A DNA stretch of 64,000 bases from Marinomonas spartinae (GCF_900089775.1 NZ_FLOB01000007.1:1-64000), one strand, 5' to 3'. Numbered from the stretch's first letter, positions 54,496 to 64,000 are shown. The notes: generated by a model not told the origin, from the letters alone. Program-made: numbers and translations.

Positions 54496-55491
54496 TTAAT
54501 CCAACCACTGAGATGTGTTTTTCTGGATTAAGTCCAAGTAAAGAGCAACATGATCATCGCCATCGTTCAAAGCAGGTATATAGTCAAACCCTTCGCCACC
54601 ATGCTGCTTAAACTCATCACCTAGCTCCAACGTAATTTCTTCCAATGTCTCAATGCAGTCAACGGCAAAAGCCGGACTAATAACATTCACTTTTTTAATG
54701 CCTTTGCTTGGTAGCACTTTAAGTGTCTCACTCGCATAGGGCTTTAACCATTCTTCACGACCAAAACGAGACTGATATACGTGTGTCCAATCCCCCTCTT
54801 TTAAGTCAAGTTCTTGTGCCACCAAACGAGTGGTATCATGGCAGCGACGCGCATAAGGATCACCGTTTGTGACATACCGCTTGGGAATGCCATGGTAAGA
54901 CAAAATCAAATGGCGACGCTCACCTTGTTTGTCCCACTGGTTTCTCACCGAGTTAGCCAACGCTTTAATGTATAAAGGATGATCCGCATAATCCTGCAAT
55001 AACTGTAACGCGGGCCAATGGGGACATTGTTTTAACGAACTCATGAGCCTATCGTAGCCTGCCGCTGTTGTCGTACCAGAAAACTGTGGATACATAGGAA
55101 CGACAACAATTTTATCCACGCCAGCTTTACGCAGCTGATTTGCGGCGACTTCCATACTTGGATTGCCATAGGTCATCGCCATTTCAACCGGTATCGCTTG
55201 ACCTGTCTCACGTTGAAGAGCAACCTTCACTCGCTCTTTTAAGCGATTTCCCAGCACCATCAAAGGGGACCCTTCGTCCATCCACACCTGCTGGTACACT
55301 CTAGCCACTTTTGCTGGACGTACATTTAAAATAATCAGATTCAAAATAGGCTTCCAAATTAATGGATTTAAGTCCACCACACGTGAATCAGAAAGAAACT
55401 CTTTAAGAAAACGACGAACTTCTGGCGCTCTCGGTGCATCTGGCGTTCCCAAGTTAATCATCAGAACACCGTATTTGGGCGTATTTGTCAT
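54496..55491 (-). CDS. hemH: Ferrochelatase
   Basis: Inserts Fe(II) into protoporphyrin IX. 331 aa, full length. Key segments: GVLMINLGTPDAPRAPEVR at the N-terminus, the catalytic His in LSYHGIPKRYVTNGDPY, and CIETLEEITLELG near the end, whose Glu is a metal-path residue. First gene of a three-gene unit with the HAD and LEA-like genes. Confidence 0.95.
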   Translation of the reverse strand: MTNTPKYGVLMINLGTPDAPRAPEVRRFLKEFLSDSRVVDLNPLIWKPILNLIILNVRPAKVARVYQQVWMDEGSPLMVLGNRLKERVKVALQRETGQAIPVEMAMTYGNPSMEVAANQLRKAGVDKIVVVPMYPQFSGTTTAAGYDRLMSSLKQCPHWPALQLLQDYADHPLYIKALANSVRNQWDKQGERRHLILSYHGIPKRYVTNGDPYARRCHDTTRLVAQELDLKEGDWTHVYQSRFGREEWLKPYASETLKVLPSKGIKKVNVISPAFAVDCIETLEEITLELGDEFKQHGGEGFDYIPALNDGDDHVALYLDLIQKNTSQWLD

Positions 55492-55710
55492 GTCATTCCT
55501 TATTTATAAATAAAAACCCAGTAAAACTGTCCCTTACCACACTAGGCAAATTATCAGATAGCAACAAAGCCAATTAAAAAGACCAAAAGCCATTCAGTCT
55601 CCATAACATTATATTGCCTTAGATAAGGCTAGAGCGAGAAAAAACAAGGCATTTCAGCGTCGCTTTGTCAGTACCTAAGCCAAGCAACGGTATGTGCAGC
55701 AAGATAAGGC

Positions 55711-56529
55711 TTAATTTATCCATATTCTTAGCACAGCAATGACCAAGAAAATCACTGCTGATATATGAACGACACCTTTATCTAAGTTATTGCCTTTATT
55801 ACGACATAAGAGATAAGTAGCCAATTGACTAATCGCGAGTACCATACAAGTGGGTAAGTGCACTGCACCAATAAAATAGTGCGTTCCACTCAGAGCGAAG
55901 GCTTTGGCAGGAAAGGAAAAGCCAACCATTGCCGCAACAACGACAAAAAGAGCAAGACCAGTCGAGACACCACTTACCTGCTCCTTTTTAATAGTATGCA
56001 TTTGCAACATCACAGTATAAAAAAGCTTTCCTGAACTGGCCGACATCACACTGACACAACCAATCAACAAAGTAATGGGTAACCGGAAGGCGCTTTGTGA
56101 CAACTGAGCAAAGCAGCGCCACTTAGATGACTCGGCAAAAGGGCGATAGAGTAACAACACATTGATCACAGCCATCACGACCAATAAACCAAATAACAAC
56201 CCAAAAGTACCAAAGGTCATCAAAGAGACGACTTGAGCACCAATGACCCCACCCATAGCTGCACCTGGTGCAAAGGCAATCAACGAATGAGTGTCTATTT
56301 GCTGCGTTTTCATATCATGAAGCCAGTCAACTAATAGGATAGGCACCATGGAGGTTATGGCCGTTGCAATGACTGGAACAATAAGTGCCGATGGCGGGAG
56401 TTGAAAAACAGGCATAAAAAGCAATGCAGTGGGCACAATAAATAAAGCACTTCCTATTTTTACCGTGGCAAACAAGGCCCCAGAAAAAGCACCACATATA
56501 AGCAAAAATATAATAAACTGAATATCCAC
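55711..56529 (-). CDS. TauE/SafE-family membrane transporter
   Basis: 272-aa polytopic membrane protein with eight predicted helices. The glycine-rich motif GAFSGALFATVKIGSALF in helix 1 and FAPGAAMGGVIGAQVVSL in helix 3 are the TauE/SafE repeats. The family exports sulfite, sulfoacetate or related organic anions, or links to sulfur metabolism; this substrate is not predictable. Terminator at 56562 separates it from cheV, and no promoter was recognised. Confidence 0.85.
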   Translation of the reverse strand: MDIQFIIFLLICGAFSGALFATVKIGSALFIVPTALLFMPVFQLPPSALIVPVIATAITSMVPILLVDWLHDMKTQQIDTHSLIAFAPGAAMGGVIGAQVVSLMTFGTFGLLFGLLVVMAVINVLLLYRPFAESSKWRCFAQLSQSAFRLPITLLIGCVSVMSASSGKLFYTVMLQMHTIKKEQVSGVSTGLALFVVVAAMVGFSFPAKAFALSGTHYFIGAVHLPTCMVLAISQLATYLLCRNKGNNLDKGVVHISAVIFLVIAVLRIWIN

Positions 56530-56561
56530 AGATCTAACACCTTACAGCACAACACATAATA

Positions 56562-56589
56562 AAAAACAGGCTAATAAGCCTGTTTTTTT
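56562..56589 (-). terminator. Intrinsic terminator after cheV
   Basis: On the minus strand AAAAACAGGCT-TATT-AGCCTGTTTTTTATT: 11-bp stem and T-run, symmetrical enough to work on both strands. It lies 24 bp past the cheV stop. Confidence 0.93.
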
Positions 56590-56612
56590 AACTTCTTTTT
56601 AGCATGATATAA

Positions 56613-57545
56613 TCAGTCACTCATCACACTACGAATTCTATCTTGGATTAAAGTCGCTAATTTATCAGGTTGAAATTTTGATAAAAAGTCATCACAACCA
56701 ACTTTTTGCACCATGGCTTTATTAAAACTACCACTTAGCGATGTATGCAAAACAATGTATAAATCTTTTAGTCGAGAATCTTCACGAATTTCACGGGTTA
56801 AACGGTAGCCATCCATTTCCGGCATTTCGGCATCAGTAATCACCATTAACAGTTTTTCAGGCACACTCTTTTCCGTCTCCGCCCAATTTTTCAATTTTTC
56901 GAGGGCACGCTTACCATCCGTTGCTTCATGAACGGTAATGCCCATATAATCCAGCGTTGAACGACATTGCGCCAAACCAACGGAAGAATCATCCACCACC
57001 AGCACCTCTAACCCTTTAGCCACTTCCATCAAATCATCATCGATAATATCTGGGCTAATACTAGTATCATAAGGTGAAATCACCGCCAATACTTTCTCAA
57101 CATCAATAATTTCAACAAGGCGATCATTAATACGCGTGATAGCGGTTAAATAATGTTGACGACCCGTACCATCTGGAGGAGGAAGGATTTCATTCCAATT
57201 CATATTAATAATTCGATCAACTTCACCAACCATAAATCCCTGTACTGTATTATTGTATTCTGTAACAATTAGGTTACAGGGCTGGCTACGATCAATAGGT
57301 CTCATACCAATAGACTCAGATAAGTCAATCACCGGAACAGTACGGCCTCGAAAATGCGTCACACCAGCAACAGAAGGATGACGATGTGGCATCAAGTTCA
57401 ATTTGGGTAATTGCACCACTTCTTGAACTTTGAAAACATTAATCGCGAACATCTGCATTCCACCAAGGCGGAACATCAGTAGCTCTAATCTATTTTCGCC
57501 AACTAACTGTGTTCGCTGGTCTACGGCGTCTAACATGCTTGCCAT
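56613..57545 (-). CDS. cheV: CheV chemotaxis coupling protein
   Basis: 310-aa protein: a CheW-like coupling domain at about 18-165 (FRGRTVPVIDLSESIG, IIDVEKVLA) followed by a receiver domain at about 180-305 with phospho-Asp in VITDAEMPEMDG and the expected Lys of QVGCDDFLSKF in modified form. It links chemoreceptors to CheA and may damp signalling through phosphorylation. Located alone, with no che cluster nearby. Confidence 0.93.
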   Translation of the reverse strand: MASMLDAVDQRTQLVGENRLELLMFRLGGMQMFAINVFKVQEVVQLPKLNLMPHRHPSVAGVTHFRGRTVPVIDLSESIGMRPIDRSQPCNLIVTEYNNTVQGFMVGEVDRIINMNWNEILPPPDGTGRQHYLTAITRINDRLVEIIDVEKVLAVISPYDTSISPDIIDDDLMEVAKGLEVLVVDDSSVGLAQCRSTLDYMGITVHEATDGKRALEKLKNWAETEKSVPEKLLMVITDAEMPEMDGYRLTREIREDSRLKDLYIVLHTSLSGSFNKAMVQKVGCDDFLSKFQPDKLATLIQDRIRSVMSD

Positions 57546-57660
57546 ACATTACTCCGGACTGTTTTCCATGTTCAACATAACTTCATTATAACCATGATAT
57601 TGTATTACGCTTTAGCTTACAGTAATTTTTTGCATCAAATAGGCATTCAGAGAGTATTTA

Positions 57661-58866
57661 ATGATCAGTAAGGATTTTCTTTTCACTCGCCAAACGATTG
57701 TTGGGGATAACGCCTCCATCAAAGCGAACAACTTGCTTCACCTTGATGGTATGACCGAAGAAACGAGTCATTCTTTTCTCGCAACACTTTTTTCTGATGT
57801 CGATCTAGTTGACACGATAAAACCCTACCCCATTTTTATTAAGACACTGTGCAGTGAAGTAGAAAATATTCCATCACCACCAGCATCGTTTAATTTTGTC
57901 CTCTTTTTTGATGCGACAAAAATAGCCCTGAGACAAGCGAATGACACACAATGGGACGACATGTTTACCGAATTACGTCTACAAGGTTATCAGCTTGGCA
58001 TTCGTAACCCATCCCTCGCCATCTTAAATCGAGTATCCATTGATCCGTTCATTTATGTTGAGTTTAATTTATCAGATAGCACTGTGACCGAAAGCATAAA
58101 CCTTTGTAATCACCCATCGTTAAGCCAGAAAAACCTTTGGTTTAGTCACATCAACTCTCAACAGGACTTTACTCTGGTTAAAGACAAAACCACCGCCCAG
58201 TGGTTTAGTGGTGATTTTCTCTCGGAAAGTATTCCAGTGAAAGGACGGAAAATACCCACCTATCGCTTAATATTATCAAAGTTATTAACCATTTTAAAAA
58301 GCCAAGATGGCTCGTTAAAACAGATGGCAGAATGCATCGAAACCGATCCGACATTGACGTTTCGTGTCATCAAACTCACCAAAACCGTCACCTACTATCG
58401 CCAATTTAATGTGCAAAATGTACAACGTGCGATTGAAATAATCGGCTTTCGAGACTTGATTAAATGGGTAAGTTTGGCCATGTTCAGCAGCATAGATGGC
58501 AAACCCGATTGTTTATTCTCTATGGCCGTTCATCGTGCCTGCTTCTGTGAGTCCTTAGCGAAAAAACTATACCCTAGAGAAAATGGCGCGTTTTTAACCG
58601 GACTTTTCTCTTATCTACCCAGCTTTTTTGATGAATCGCTAGAACAACTACTGAAAGACTTGCCTTTATCCCCAGATATAACGGACGCACTGCTCAATAA
58701 AAAAGGCAACCTTGGCTACACCCTTAGTCTAGTCATGCACTACGAATCAGGGCGGTGGGATAATATTTTATTTGACTCCCTTGCTAAAAGTGGTGTGTCA
58801 AAACAAACGCTTCGAGAGCTCTACATTGAAAGCTTGCGTGACGCTAAAGAAATTTATTCGAAATGA
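57661..58866 (+). CDS. EAL-HDOD protein (YuxH-like), EAL degenerate
   Basis: 401-aa protein with the YuxH layout. The N-terminal EAL-like part (about 1-190) starts LFTRQTIVGDNASIKANNLL but lacks E-A-L and the metal-binding residues, so it should not hydrolyse c-di-GMP. The C-terminal HDOD domain (about 195-390) contains LTILKSQDGSLKQMAECIE, the LTFRVIKLTKTV segment and the loop QRAIEIIGFRDLIKWVSL. HDOD proteins act in signalling through protein contacts. It precedes tatD on the same strand by 9 bp. Confidence 0.83.
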   Translation: MISKDFLFTRQTIVGDNASIKANNLLHLDGMTEETSHSFLATLFSDVDLVDTIKPYPIFIKTLCSEVENIPSPPASFNFVLFFDATKIALRQANDTQWDDMFTELRLQGYQLGIRNPSLAILNRVSIDPFIYVEFNLSDSTVTESINLCNHPSLSQKNLWFSHINSQQDFTLVKDKTTAQWFSGDFLSESIPVKGRKIPTYRLILSKLLTILKSQDGSLKQMAECIETDPTLTFRVIKLTKTVTYYRQFNVQNVQRAIEIIGFRDLIKWVSLAMFSSIDGKPDCLFSMAVHRACFCESLAKKLYPRENGAFLTGLFSYLPSFFDESLEQLLKDLPLSPDITDALLNKKGNLGYTLSLVMHYESGRWDNILFDSLAKSGVSKQTLRELYIESLRDAKEIYSK

Positions 58867-58875
58867 GAGTGAGAC

Positions 58876-59643
58876 ATGATTGATATCGGTGTAAATATAA
58901 ATCACAACGACTACTTAAAAGACTTGGAAGACACACTTCAGCAAAGCTACCAAGCAGGAGTGGAAGGCATCATTTGTATTGCCTCTGACTTAGCTGAAAG
59001 TAAAAAAATACAAAGTCTCTGCGAAAACCACCCGCGAATGTGGTTTACTTTAGGCTGCCACCCCCATCAGGCGAAAAGCTGGAGCGCTTCGAGCACAGAA
59101 AAACTCAATGAATTAATCGCTCAAAAACGTCCCGTTGCAGTCGGTGAAACCGGCTTGGATTTCAATCGTAATTACTCAACACGTGAAGAGCAAATCTCCG
59201 CCTTTGAACAACAAATAGACATTGCAAAAGAACATAATTTGCCTTTATATCTGCATGAACGCGATGCTCACCAAGAAATGCTGACAATATTAAAACGCCA
59301 CTATCATAATGGGGTAAGGGGTGTCGTGCACTGCTTCACGGGTTCTAAAGAGGCTTTGAGTGCCTATTTAGACTTAGGGCTATACATTGGTATCACAGGC
59401 TGGGTGTGCGACGAACGCCGCGGACAAGACCTGCAAGAGGCAATTCCACATATACCGAACGACAAATTACTCTTGGAAACCGATGCTCCTTATCTCTTGC
59501 CTAGAAACATTCGCCCACGACCAAAGAGAAATCATCCCAAATATTTACCTTGGGTCGCCGCTGAAGTCGCACGACTAAAAGGCATTAGTGTTGACGAACT
59601 CGTTCAACACACACAAAAAAACACCAGCCGGCTATTTTTCTAA
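58876..59643 (+). CDS. tatD: TatD-family metal-dependent hydrolase
   Basis: 255-aa TatD DNase-type amidohydrolase. The start MIDIGVNINHND has the N-containing TatD motif instead of HxH; then GETGLDFNRN, HERDAHQEM, HCFTGSKEAL and ETDAPYLLPRN give the metal site. It follows the EAL-HDOD gene and its last codons contain the terminator hairpin of the convergent tetR gene. TatD is independent of the Tat translocase despite its name. Confidence 0.92.
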   Translation: MIDIGVNINHNDYLKDLEDTLQQSYQAGVEGIICIASDLAESKKIQSLCENHPRMWFTLGCHPHQAKSWSASSTEKLNELIAQKRPVAVGETGLDFNRNYSTREEQISAFEQQIDIAKEHNLPLYLHERDAHQEMLTILKRHYHNGVRGVVHCFTGSKEALSAYLDLGLYIGITGWVCDERRGQDLQEAIPHIPNDKLLLETDAPYLLPRNIRPRPKRNHPKYLPWVAAEVARLKGISVDELVQHTQKNTSRLFF

Positions 59644-59658
59644 ACCTTGCTGGTGTTT
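59611..59658 (-). terminator. Terminator of tetR, overlapping the tatD 3' end
   Basis: On the minus strand, GAAACACCAGC ... GCTGGTGTTTTTTTTGTG: a 10-bp stem (59619-59628 with 59649-59658, 20-nt loop) followed by eight T. The T-run and left arm lie in the last codons of tatD, so this element ends the tetR message inside the opposite gene. Confidence 0.75.
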
Positions 59659-59679
59659 CCAGTTAATCAGTTATGTTTA

Positions 59680-60366
59680 TTAGACAAACTCCATATCGTC
59701 GTAAGCTATTGCTAATGTTGAAATAGGTAATGGCGTTAGCGGCGTCACAGGGCAACTCATTAAACTCAGCTCACTAATATTCTCAACCTGTATTCCAACA
59801 CTATTGAGACAAATATTCGCTACTTCATTCATGAAGTCTTCATCCAACGGCTGTTTCGTGAGATAGCGATTACGAATAATGAAAAATAAACCGCTCTCAA
59901 TGAACTCAGTGGTGATGTCGATATCATTGACTCTAAAGACACGCTTAGACACCCCTTCGATCAAAATAGCTTTAAGGGCTTTACTAATCCCTCCTTCCAA
60001 CCTTTCACCAAAACTATTGCCACCATAAAGGTAAGAGGCCCATTTAGGCTTGTTCATAGTCAGGCTAATGAAATATTTCACGAGTAAAGTGAGACGTTTA
60101 TCAATTTCCTGATGCGTGGTTAACAACAAATCCAAATCGCGGAAAAGTACATCACTTAGCACTTTTCTCACATCCATCAGAGCCGTATCTTTACTATCAA
60201 AGTAGTTATAAAAGGTACCAATACTGACATTAGCGTGTTGAGCAATATCCTGAACAGAAACTTGATTCCACTCTCTATCAAGAATCATCTCTTGGATAGC
60301 TGAACGAAGTTTATCCAGAGTTTGACTACGTTTACTTGGCGACTTCATATTAAATCTCAATGTCAT
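59680..60366 (-). CDS. TetR-family transcriptional regulator
   Basis: About 228 aa from ATG 60366 behind GGAAGAAGAA (ATG 60378 would add four residues MEEE). The N-terminal HTH is clear: NQVSVQDIAQHANVSIGTFY followed by NYFDSKDTALMDV. The ligand-binding half is helical and not recognisable to a known effector. The gene is not near a clear target: downstream is convergent tatD and upstream is polB. Confidence 0.88.
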   Translation of the reverse strand: MTLRFNMKSPSKRSQTLDKLRSAIQEMILDREWNQVSVQDIAQHANVSIGTFYNYFDSKDTALMDVRKVLSDVLFRDLDLLLTTHQEIDKRLTLLVKYFISLTMNKPKWASYLYGGNSFGERLEGGISKALKAILIEGVSKRVFRVNDIDITTEFIESGLFFIIRNRYLTKQPLDEDFMNEVANICLNSVGIQVENISELSLMSCPVTPLTPLPISTLAIAYDDMEFV

Positions 60367-60523
60367 TTCTTCTTCCATCCATAGATAAACAAATTAACTT
60401 GAAGGATGAATATATACTGAAAAAGGTAAAATTTCTGCAAAAAATTAAGTGATTGAAAGATCTGTTGCGCAAAATATTGTCAGCTTTTCTTAGAAAAACA
60501 ATCAATCTAACCACTCAAAAAAC

Positions 60524-62866
60524 CTATAACAATGATATCTGTTTACTTAAAAGACTTTCCATATTAGTTTTGTAAAAAGGCAGGATGCTATCCGCAATTG
60601 GCTCAATTTGTTTACTGATATAGTGCTCATAATCTAAGTTTACAAGGTCAGCTTCACTTTCATAGGGTACCACACCCGTCACTTGGTAGAGATAATTTAC
60701 CCGTTTACGCCCCTTATCAAACTCCAGAGGTTGACCTAGCTCAACTCGGCGCTGATCAATTATAGCGGCCGCTCGAACATGGGGCGGTTTGTTCTTCGTG
60801 TATGACGCCAAAGGACGACTAAGTTGCTTACTGTATACCAGCAAATGATCTAGCTCGCCCGCTCTTAATCTAGCAACCGTCTCTTGAATAAAGGTAATGG
60901 GGTTTTCATCATTGAAGATTTTCTCAAACAGTGTTTTTTGAAACTCTCGCGCCAATTTAGTCCAATCCGTTCGAGCAGCTTCTAGCCCTTTAAAAACCAA
61001 TTCACCGCCAGTTAGCCCCGCATAGCGCTTTTTACTGCCCTCCTCTTGCCCTCGGATAGTCGGCATAAAGAAACGCTCGTAGACACGCTCAAACTCAAGC
61101 TCAAGATAAGAATCTATATGAGCGTAGTCTTGGCACCATTCGGACAACAGACCATTAATGTCGTCACAAAGTTGTTGCCCTAATAAACGCGGATCTTCTT
61201 TGTCATTATTGAGGGTGATAAACAAAGAGTCGGTATCACCATAAATCACCTTCGCCCCTTTCTCTTCCATCCATTGCTGTGTTCTTCCCAATAACTCATG
61301 CCCACGCATAGTGATCGAACTCGCCAATTCAGCATGATAAAAGCGACAAACATTTGATCCCAGTACACCATAAAACGAATTCATAATAATCTTAATCGCA
61401 TAGCTTAAGATCGTGTTCCCTTCGCGCTTTGCTCGCTCCCTTGCCTGAGCAAGCTCAGAAACCAATTCAGGCAAAATGGCTTCTTTTTTATAAAAACTTG
61501 CGCCGAGATAACCTGGTACCAAATCCGTGCTCGTTTGCTTAACGGCGGGAGCCATATTGCCAGCAATAATCCGCGCTAACGGGTCGATATAAAATGTACG
61601 AATAATACTGGGATACAGGCTTTTGAAATCAAATACCAAAACATTTTTATACAACCCAGGAATCGACGACATCACAAAACCACCTGGGCTAGGAACAAAC
61701 ACATCTTCTCGCCATGCTGGCGCGACCCAGCCTGCCTTATGTAAGCGAGGCAAATAGAGATTTTCAAACGCGGCAACCGAGCCCCCCGTTTGCTCAAGTG
61801 GAATCCCTGTTAAATCCACACGGGTTTGCTGTAGTTCTATCAGTTTTAACTGATCGAAAATACGCAATACCAAATCACAATCTTGCAAGTTGTAATCAAC
61901 AAACGCGAGCAAATCCTCACGGTGCAAACGCTCTATCTCTTGCCAGCGATCGCCACCATGGAGCAATTTCTCATCCTGTAGAATTTCTTTACTGACATTA
62001 TTCAGACTATAGGATTCAAAATGATAGCCGCCCACTTTCAGTAGCGTAATGCCATCCAGTGCGACTCGCCCAGGGATGGCTGCAAAATACTTACCTTGGT
62101 TATCCGAAGAATGAATCCGCCATTTCTCGCCATTTACCCCGAAAGCAGGACGAATGCCTAGCGCTTGACAGCGCTTATCAATAAAGTTCAGATCGAAGCC
62201 AATTAGATTCCACCCGATGAAAATATCTGGAGCATGCTGACGAACATAATGGATAAAATCGAGCAACAGCGCTTTCTCGTTATCATAAGTACGGACATGA
62301 GGCGCGCTGATCATTTGATCCGTTACCACAAAAGCAATTCTCTGATCCCTAGCCGTTATGCCAATCGATAACAGACAATTATGGGTTACCGAGGTTTCAA
62401 TATCTAACGACCACACCACCCAGTCTGGTTGCCAAGTTCCAGGAATCACTTTTGCTTTGCTAAAGCACCGTCCGCTAGCATCAGGAATACCGATGAATCT
62501 CACACTACCACGGACATTACGTTCCATAAGATAGCGATTATGGGCTTTGATATCTTCTTCGTAGACTTGATAACCATCTTTTTTGGCCAATGCCACCATT
62601 TGCTGATGTAAGGTCAAACTTTTACTTCGGATCAACCTGACAGGCTGATCTTGAAAGGAGCGAAAACCCGCCTCTGTTACCTTAACGCCAGACAAATGCT
62701 CTGGAAACACATGCGCAGGGGCGTCACTAAAAAACGTGGTGAATTGACGGTCCGGTAAAACCTGAACCGTCCCTTCTGAGGTTTTGACAAATAAACTCAT
62801 CTCGAGCTGGCCATTCACCTCTTTCGTATGGCGACTGACAACATAGCCATTTTTTTCTACAAACAT
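60524..62866 (-). CDS. polB: DNA polymerase II (family B)
   Basis: 780-aa family B polymerase, close to E. coli Pol II (783 aa). Proofreading exonuclease motifs: WSLDIETSV (Exo I, DxE), GWNLIGFDLNF (Exo II) and YNLQDCDLVLR (Exo III). Polymerase motifs: DFKSLYPSIIRTF (A), NSFYGVLGS (B) and YGDTDSLFI (C). Everything looks intact, so translesion synthesis and restart functions under SOS control are expected. I see no obvious LexA box in the 140 bp before the start of tetR or upstream of the polB start. Confidence 0.95.
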   Translation of the reverse strand: MFVEKNGYVVSRHTKEVNGQLEMSLFVKTSEGTVQVLPDRQFTTFFSDAPAHVFPEHLSGVKVTEAGFRSFQDQPVRLIRSKSLTLHQQMVALAKKDGYQVYEEDIKAHNRYLMERNVRGSVRFIGIPDASGRCFSKAKVIPGTWQPDWVVWSLDIETSVTHNCLLSIGITARDQRIAFVVTDQMISAPHVRTYDNEKALLLDFIHYVRQHAPDIFIGWNLIGFDLNFIDKRCQALGIRPAFGVNGEKWRIHSSDNQGKYFAAIPGRVALDGITLLKVGGYHFESYSLNNVSKEILQDEKLLHGGDRWQEIERLHREDLLAFVDYNLQDCDLVLRIFDQLKLIELQQTRVDLTGIPLEQTGGSVAAFENLYLPRLHKAGWVAPAWREDVFVPSPGGFVMSSIPGLYKNVLVFDFKSLYPSIIRTFYIDPLARIIAGNMAPAVKQTSTDLVPGYLGASFYKKEAILPELVSELAQARERAKREGNTILSYAIKIIMNSFYGVLGSNVCRFYHAELASSITMRGHELLGRTQQWMEEKGAKVIYGDTDSLFITLNNDKEDPRLLGQQLCDDINGLLSEWCQDYAHIDSYLELEFERVYERFFMPTIRGQEEGSKKRYAGLTGGELVFKGLEAARTDWTKLAREFQKTLFEKIFNDENPITFIQETVARLRAGELDHLLVYSKQLSRPLASYTKNKPPHVRAAAIIDQRRVELGQPLEFDKGRKRVNYLYQVTGVVPYESEADLVNLDYEHYISKQIEPIADSILPFYKTNMESLLSKQISLL

Positions 62867-62886
62867 CTAGATAACCAAATTAAGTG

Positions 62887-64000
62887 TTAAATACCGCGCA
62901 ACAAATGCATCGGCGGCACTTTTAACACAGTTCGACTGGCAAATACACCGACGGCTGTAATCAATAAAGCGCCAGCACCTGGGCCCAATAACCATAACAT
63001 AGGATGCCAGCTTGGTTCTGAGTTAAAAATGTACACTTGAACACCGTATAAAGACGCCTCCGCCCCCATCGCAGCGATGCCACCGGCAAACACCCCTAAA
63101 CAAGCAAATTCAATAATCAACGCTTGCCGAACCAAAGCACCACGCGCCCCGAGTACTCGTAACAAAGCCCCTTCTTCCATGCGCTCTTCTAACGTTGAAC
63201 GAACGCTGGCCAGCAACACCAATCCACCAGCAGCTAAGATACATACCAGTACCAATTGAATGGCCTGTGACAACTGGGCAATAATGGATTGAATTTGTTT
63301 GAGTATGTCACCTACATTCAGTATGGACACCGTTGGGAATGTCGACATAGCATGATAGAAGGCTTGTGCCTGGCTGGGTTTAACAAAATAGCTGCTCACA
63401 TAATTGGCTGGCGAATCATTTAATACGGATTTCGGTACAATCACATAAAAGTTAGGCCGCATAGAGCTCCAATCAACAGAGCGCAATGAGGTAATAGGCA
63501 AAGTATGGAACACCCCGCCGATATTGATCGTTAATTTATCACCCAGTTTTAGGCCGGCTTCTTTGGCAACCTTTTCCTCCACCGACAAGCCATTGGCTGC
63601 AAAATCCCCAGCAACGACCTTATTGCCCTCGCCCACTTGTTCTGCCCAGGTTAAGTTCATGGCCCGTTCAAATAGCTCTGGCTCAGGCTTATCATCAGGA
63701 TACAATTTACTTACCTGCTCGCCGTTAACTTGCGTGATTCGGCCTCGCACCATAGGGTACCAAGAGGACGAAGCAATCTTTAGAGTGTGAGACATCTGGT
63801 TAATGGGCGCAATTTGATTGGCTTGAACATTAAACAAATAATGATTAGGCGCATCGGCTGGCAATTGCTTCTGCCAATCGGCAATCAAACTGGTTTTAAT
63901 ACCGACGAGCACCAAACCCAGCATGATAATCAGCGTAAACACCAAAAGCTGAAACAGATTGGGCACCAAGCGTCGGTATAACGCCGCCAAGCCAATTTGC
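62887..64000 (-). CDS. FtsX-type ABC transporter permease (YbbP-like), 5' end outside the window
   Basis: C-terminal 371 residues of a larger permease. Its 5' end runs past the right edge: the frame is open to position 64000 (QIGLAALYRRLVPNLFQ is the first readable stretch). Four membrane helices are visible (about 15-33, 245-265, 290-312, 330-352) with the FtsX-domain pattern ASVRSTLEERMEEGALLRVL. YbbP proteins of about 800 aa pair with the ATPase YbbA, probably just outside the window. It lies 20 bp before polB. Confidence 0.85.
   Translation of the reverse strand, partial: QIGLAALYRRLVPNLFQLLVFTLIIMLGLVLVGIKTSLIADWQKQLPADAPNHYLFNVQANQIAPINQMSHTLKIASSSWYPMVRGRITQVNGEQVSKLYPDDKPEPELFERAMNLTWAEQVGEGNKVVAGDFAANGLSVEEKVAKEAGLKLGDKLTINIGGVFHTLPITSLRSVDWSSMRPNFYVIVPKSVLNDSPANYVSSYFVKPSQAQAFYHAMSTFPTVSILNVGDILKQIQSIIAQLSQAIQLVLVCILAAGGLVLLASVRSTLEERMEEGALLRVLGARGALVRQALIIEFACLGVFAGGIAAMGAEASLYGVQVYIFNSEPSWHPMLWLLGPGAGALLITAVGVFASRTVLKVPPMHLLRGI

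Overview
The window looks like a chromosomal segment of a marine gammaproteobacterium of the Oceanospirillales, most probably Marinomonas or a near relative. This is inferred from moderate, somewhat AT-leaning base composition, dense housekeeping operons, and gene orders shared with Pseudomonas-type genomes (pabC-mltG-tmk-holB-tatD; hemN-anr-apt; aroC-prmB). No insertion sequence, prophage, integrase or CRISPR array was seen.

Layout. 1-918: a tandem tRNA array with three tRNA-Gly(GCC) and four tRNA-Glu(TTC), built by segmental duplication. 1159-5433: the pabC-mltG-tmk-holB-tatD operon, without the pilZ often found before tatD. 5642-9596: a Lon-family protease, a small exported protein, a cytochrome b562-like protein and a very basic small protein. 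9692-14433: an AraC-type regulator, an acyl-CoA dehydrogenase and ETF:ubiquinone oxidoreductase, a fatty-acid-type electron input module, followed by a YaiI-family protein and a type II NADH dehydrogenase. 16635-20451: a copper export operon under a MerR-type promoter: MerR regulator, CopA, a 29-residue membrane peptide and an HMA-like small protein. 20561-23927: an MFS exporter and a PAS-PAS-GGDEF protein with a decayed EAL domain. 24174-27263: a small accessory island with an alpha/beta-hydrolase and two paralogous proteins with two helix-turn-helix-like segments each, of no family I recognise. 27297-33986: nucleotide house-cleaning enzymes (YjjG, YjjX), aroC, prmB, a KfrA-like coiled-coil protein, SppA, a HAD phosphatase and a MaoC hydratase.

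34375-39135: an exported small protein, a CBS protein, TusA, a hydrolase, and the oxygen-response block hemN-anr-apt with a well-placed Anr/FNR box. 39222-43805: YfaZ-like outer membrane protein, TtcA, SprT, a RecQ-type helicase and a UPF0149 protein. 43849-51316: a PP2C response regulator and STAS antagonist pair, BolA, and a three-gene MksF-MksE-MksB (JetA-JetB-JetC-like) SMC complex with no nuclease subunit. 51352-55491: CbiX, an epimerase, a zinc-ribbon protein, a LEA-like repeat protein, a HAD hydrolase and ferrochelatase. 55711-64000: TauE exporter, CheV, an EAL-HDOD protein, a second TatD, a TetR regulator, DNA polymerase II, and the 3' part of an FtsX-type permease that runs off the window.

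Most promising for new biology: the hydrolase/dual-HTH island (24174-27263), the copper operon with a divalent-type MerR sensor and two tiny accessory genes, and the nuclease-less Mks/Wadjet-like condensin.
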